Below, piece by piece: positions 59,601 to 64,000 of a DNA stretch of 64,000 nucleotides; within the stretch, counting starts at the first letter, position 1; each line of letters starts with the position of its first letter. The notes beneath the pieces were generated by a model. It was not told the origin of the DNA and ran no database searches. It saw only the letters and a program-made list of their open reading frames with translations. The position numbers and the translations under genes are program-made. Source of the stretch: Vicia villosa (lineage: Eukaryota; Streptophyta; Magnoliopsida; Fabales; Fabaceae); NCBI RefSeq assembly GCF_029867415.1, contig NW_026705572.1, positions 1 through 64,000 on the forward strand. Direction: 5' to 3'.

Positions 59601-60290
59601 ATTAGGGAGTATGCAGAAGGTAGCGGCTGGTGACCGTTCAAGACAGTCACCACATCTCATGGCCATCGAGAGGCCAATCAACTTGTACCGATGAGGTTGT
59701 CCCTCGTGGGAAGGTTCTCTATGCGGAACACAACCTATCTAAGGACGATATTGAATGAAGTGAAATCCCTACAGGCCAGGGATTGAAGACGCATGAATGG
59801 AAATTCAAACCCTACAAGTTAGAGGGTGCGCGGAAACAAGCATGGAGTGACCGTTCAGGACAGTCACTAGATCTCATAGCCATTGAGAGGCCAATCGAAC
59901 GCATGCTGATGAAGTTGTCCTCCGTATGAGGGATGCAACTTTAGAAATAGAGTCTCTACAGGCTAGGGACTGCGTAGATGTAAGCACGGGGTGATTGTTC
60001 AAGACAGTCACTAGATCGCATGGCCATCGAGAGGCCAATCGACGTGCGTAACCGAAGACGTCCTTCGTGGGAAGGACACGTAGTTGTAAAAATACAAATA
60101 TTTAAGAAGAAACTCCCTACAGGTTAGGGAGTGCGTAGATGCGGGCGCGGAGTGACCGTTCATGACAGTCACTAGGTCTCATGGCCATCGAGAGGCCAAT
60201 CAACGTGCATAAATGGAGGTTCCCTTTGTGGGAAGGCCATGGTCTTGGAAACAGAGTCCCTGTCGGCCAGGGAACGCGTAGGAATACCTG
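59600..60290. repeat. Four imperfect long repeats with a GTGAC…GTCAC stem
   Basis: Copies near 59628, 59848, 59987 and 60148 share GTGACCGTTCA(A/G)GACAGTCAC, then CATGGCCATCGAGAGGCCAATC. The GTGAC…GTCAC arms and GGCCATCGAGAGGCC can each form a stem. They are preceded by 'tccctacaggccaggga', another stem. Spacing varies from 139 to 220 bases. Confidence 0.8.
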
Positions 60291-61106
60291 CAAAGATTAA
60301 ATGCAAGACATTCGCAGTATATAAATTGCATATATAATAAGCACGTAAGCACATAAGCCTTAGGTTCATAGGTCCGACGTAACGGCTTAGGGTGCCTACC
60401 CTTCCCATTGGTATATTCTAGAAGGTCTCATGGGATCGTTCGTAGCCGCCGAGAACTTTTTGTCTCTTTGGATTTTAGAACAACTCATTTATCCATGAGG
60501 TTCGAGTTTTAGGGGTAGGTTCCCAGAGAGATCAGCCAAATACCAAGTCCAGCCCTCAACAAGGTCAAGCCTCGTATCAGACCTTTCCGGATATTCAACC
60601 CACTCTGAGTGGAATTATAATAAGACTCGTAGGCGATGTAATTCCCCTCTGGTCATTATTATAATTCTCACGCTTAGGTTTAACAACAATTTATATATCC
60701 CCAAAATTTACAGTAAAACAAATAATCATTTAAATAAACATTTATTTAAATTACCATAAATAATTACTGTAAATAAAAACCGTAAATAAATAAATAAATA
60801 AAATTAGATTTAAATATTTATAAGAACCTGATCCCCAAATCCTGCCATTTGTAGCTCCAAAATTGCAATACAGCAACAAATATTAAAGTAAACGAATATT
60901 TATTTAAATTTTTATAATTACTGTAAATGGAAATTGTAAATAAATAAATAAATATTTAAATAGAAATAAAAAAACCTAAAACCTAATCCACGACCCTAAT
61001 TTTGGCAAATTAGCCAAACCCTAATAGCTAGCTATAAACCTAAATAATTTGTCAAACCTAAACCCTGCCAAAACCTAGGAGCATAATAATTCACCATTTT
61101 TAGTTG

Positions 61107-61124
61107 TCCCCAGCCGAGTCACCA
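61107..61124 (-). promoter_or_regulatory. Primer binding site, tRNA-Arg type (variant)
   Basis: On the minus strand it reads TGGTGACTCGGCTGGGGA, 2 bases from the LTR end. It differs from the site at 1416-1433 at two positions but is clearly the same tRNA-Arg-type primer site. Confidence 0.85.
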
Positions 61125-61126
61125 GC

Positions 61127-63785
61127 TGTAGCAACCTGCCCTAAAAATTAAGGTATTTAGAGTCGCCACCTATTCTGAAGGGCGAATAGGAAACCCTACG
61201 CAGTTTAGAGATCCGGGTAAGTTATTATAATCAGGTTGAGGGAAGGTGTTAGGCACCCTCAACCCTTTCCTATTGGCTTTGAATCTAGGGTAACAGTTTT
61301 ATGGCTAAAACATTGAGGTTTAATAGCTAAGAAAGTGAATAGGGGAAAATTGAGATTTTAGGGAGGGGGACTCGCCTTGGTTATCCAAGTGCCTACGTAT
61401 CTCCTTAGGGAGAATCAGAGTCAACGTAGTTCGGGCACAGGATTGTACGCCTTTGAATTGATTATGGAGGTGTTTGAAGTTGTTTTGAAGTGCGAAATTC
61501 GAAGGTATTTTGAATTACCTTATCGTAGTTGTGAACATCGCAGTGTTTGAAAGGATGTAAATCCGTAGTATCGTGGTTTAGTGTTTTAGATGTGGTTTTG
61601 GGCGTACAACCCTGCTTTAATATGGCACTGTTAGATGCGGTGATCAATAGATTTGATCAGTATAGCTAACAGATTAATGGGCATTGCTGGTTACTCAGAT
61701 CGATAGATTGATCGTCGCGGGCAGCAAATTGAATGTGTTTTAAATTATATATTTTTTTATCTCTCGTCTAATACGACCAATAGCTTTAGTCGGGTCGAGG
61801 AGAGAATTAATTAAAGGATTAATGTTTTATTATTTTATTCAGATATTTGATCAGTACGACATAGAGAGTCGACTAATTCAAAGGCGGGATGAAATAGATA
61901 TTCATTCGCCATTTATCTGTTAAAGGGAAAATTAGAATTGATTGTTTTTATTGTTGGATTTGATTAATTAAATTAATCGATTGTTAATCATCGCGACCAA
62001 TAGGTTTAGTCGGAACGAGTAACAAATTAAATCCAAAGACTTCGGCCAAGTGGCCAATGGGAATGGGGCGAACCCTAATATTATAAACTTTTATAGGGTT
62101 TTTGTGATTTACAATTAATTAAAATTAATTAGAACAATTAAATCGAATAGTCGAGATAATTAACTAAATAATTCTAAACCCCTAACTACAATCCTAATCC
62201 TAATTTAATCATATTATTAATCTAATAACTAGACAAAAATTAAATTATATATATACATAAATTTAATAATAATAAGATGAATTATGTAATCATATGAATA
62301 ATAATAAAAAATAAAAAAAATTAGAAAAAAGAACCAGGCTTTTATTAGGTGTGGCTAGGCTGAATGCTTAGTATGCATCCTTCCATCCTGTGCGTGAGAT
62401 CTATATTGAGGGGAGATCCAAGGGTGCTTAGCGGAGGCGCACCGTGAGTATGTATGAGAGCGCAACACCGGATCCGTAAGCATGCTGTACCAAAGAAAAT
62501 ATATACGGGACAGTGGGATCGAACCCAGGTCCCTTCGGTTCCAAGACTCCATTCAAACCAAGGGCGCTGCAGCCATTTGTTGTTAGAACCATAATCCCAT
62601 TCTATTATATAAAAAAAACCATGAATTGACATTAAAAAAAAAACCAGACGCGCGCGGGGCAGCTTCTCCTTCGTTTCAGCTTTTCTGGAAAACAAAACTT
62701 ATGGCCACGTTTTTTTGTGTGTGGTCCTAAACCTGCAGATCTCAAAATCCAAACAAATCAACACTAAAATCAAATTAAAGGGCGTGGTTCAACCGCAAAT
62801 CATTCCCTGAATTCAATAGAATCGTTAATTTGGGCTAATTTCTTCTAAACCTCAGTGCCCCCAATCCAAAATTTCCATAACCTAACAATGGCAGAACACT
62901 ATACCTGCACCCAAACTCAAATTAGATGGCACAAAAAGCTTCTAAACTTCTTCAAGATCCAGCATATATAATCAAACACAATTTAAATTGCCTAAATATA
63001 TGAAATCGGGATTAAAACAAAATGCCTAAACCGTGAGTGTATGGAGACAATTTCGCATGCTTTGGTCGCCTCTGTCGATCGGGTTAGCCTTAGGAAGGAT
63101 CGAGGAAGATGATTTAATCCTTGGAATGGCTCGAATTCGCTTCAATAATCCTCTGCCATGGCCATTGAGTTTACGATTTTTTAGAGCTCCGCACCATGTC
63201 TTTTTTCGGCCAAAAAGACCCCCTCATCATTAGGACTTCTCTCCCATATATAACAGAATAATTAGGTTATCCTTTGAGTCCAAAAATCATTCAATCCAAG
63301 ATTGAGATTTTGATTGAAAATCCACATCTAAGTTTTCCAATTTGGTTCTAATTCCATCCTTCCATGAATCGTGAACAAACTCTTGTTTTTGGTTTATTAT
63401 TTTTTTATTTTTTTATAATAATAACTAATAGTAATTAACACTAATATAATAATAATACTCCTAATAGTATAATAGTTAGTATAATAGTTAGTAAAAAAAT
63501 TACAAAAATAATAATTCTAATAATAAATGATAAAAATTAAATGGTAAATTGAATAAAATGAGCAAATATAAAAATAAATTATGATGATTACAAACCCCAA
63601 AAAATAAGATAGATGGGCCAAACGTTTGGACCCAAGATACCTGTTAATTTCACCTCATTTTAAGTCAGAGTATTTTATAAGAGGGTGGGTTTGACAATAG
63701 GAGTGTCAAACCCCATGACTCTTAATTTTGACCCTTGATGAAATAAAAGATATAGATCTGATCGGGCAAATTTTGGGGTATGACA
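61127..63785 (-). mobile_element. Right LTR of the Ogre-like array (5' LTR of the visible body)
   Basis: This uninterrupted 2.66-kb LTR is nearly identical to the left LTR; one visible difference is loss of AGGAAAAT near 62495. Beyond its outer end the sequence continues with the internal polypurine side (GCTGCCCCTGTTCAATC…), identical to 54244 onwards, and not with host DNA. It is therefore also the 3' LTR of another body, so the elements are in tandem. Confidence 0.9.
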
Positions 63786-64000
63786 GCTGCCCCTGTTCAA
63801 TCTTCTTAAACCTGAAGAGTCGGATAGACACGTCTGCCTATCGTGATCTAAAGGTAGAAGATGATTGAACACTGAAAATGCCCTGAAATTTGCTTATGTC
63901 GGGAAGAAGTTCTGTGGGAGATGGGCTTACAGATGCCACCCAAGGTAAATACCATTTCTCAGGATTGTGAAGCAAATGGTTTGAAAGGAACCACCTGCTT
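63786..64000 (-). mobile_element. Start of a second Ogre-like body (runs off window)
   Basis: 215 bases match 54244-54458 essentially base for base. It is the 3' end of another internal region that shares the right LTR. Confidence 0.88.

Larger units (their letters stand above)
54244..61126 (-). mobile_element. Internal region of non-autonomous Ogre-like element (no coding capacity)
   Basis: This 6.9-kb body lies between two near-identical LTRs. It has a tRNA-Arg primer site at its right end and a purine-rich tract (AACAGGGGCAGC, minus) at its left end. I find no gag, protease, RT, RNase H or integrase motif in any frame. The open frames are short and mostly run through tandem repeats. Several blocks of minisatellites fill the region (listed separately). 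Mobilisation would have to use proteins supplied by an autonomous relative. Confidence 0.8.

Noticed and set aside
59368..60408. Possible tRNA or snoRNA genes in the hairpin-rich 59.4-60.4 kb region
   Set aside because: The stems do not fit a cloverleaf, and there are no A/B box pairs or C/D boxes at proper spacing. Better explained as repeated modules of the retroelement body.

Overview
The window is nuclear DNA from a flowering plant, almost certainly a legume of the pea/vetch/clover/medic group. The reasons are very long Ogre/Tat-type LTRs primed by tRNA-Arg, a SIRE-type copia LTR, chromodomain-class Ty3 elements, legume-type MITEs, and a gene with many GT-AG introns in AT-rich sequence. 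I see no bacterial features, rRNA or tRNA genes, or CRISPR arrays.

Layout. (1) 1-7677: the 5' end of a minus-strand Ogre-type element, with the start of ORF1, a leader, a tRNA-Arg primer site and a complete LTR of about 6.2 kb. (2) 7678-27120: a retrotransposon complex. A fragment of a segment made of part of a minus-strand Ty3 element ('B') and its flank is followed by a plus-strand Ty3 composite ('A') with the order LTR-body-LTR-body-LTR (8393-23254). The second copy of the B segment comes next (23281-27120). The composite has one 5-bp target-site duplication (TCTTA), and the second copy of the flank preserves the empty site. (3) 27121-29525: degraded Ty3 relics and unclassified repeats. 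(4) 29535-33052: a Mutator-like transposon with a 9-bp direct repeat at its ends and a decayed transposase with an OTU-like domain. (5) 33460-45099: the only host gene, on the minus strand, with at least 19 exons. It encodes a membrane protein with a J-like domain and thioredoxin-like domains, and its introns carry several MITE/TRIM-like insertions. (6) 45382-45536: a MITE. (7) 46192-64000: a nest. A SIRE-type LTR is cut by a minus-strand non-autonomous Ogre-like element, again in tandem (LTR-body-LTR-body...). Its left LTR is in turn interrupted by a 4.2-kb plus-strand solo LTR with target duplication ATAAC.

Function. Only the second Ty3 A polyprotein (16894-21255) looks fully intact. The A copy upstream, the B gag and the MULE transposase are broken. 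The host gene has an apparent 1-base insertion in its J-like exon, which is either a sequence error or a real lesion. The most informative features are the two tandem retroelement arrays, the datable nesting order with its preserved empty site, and the family-specific GC-rich repeat cassettes inside the Ty3 LTRs.
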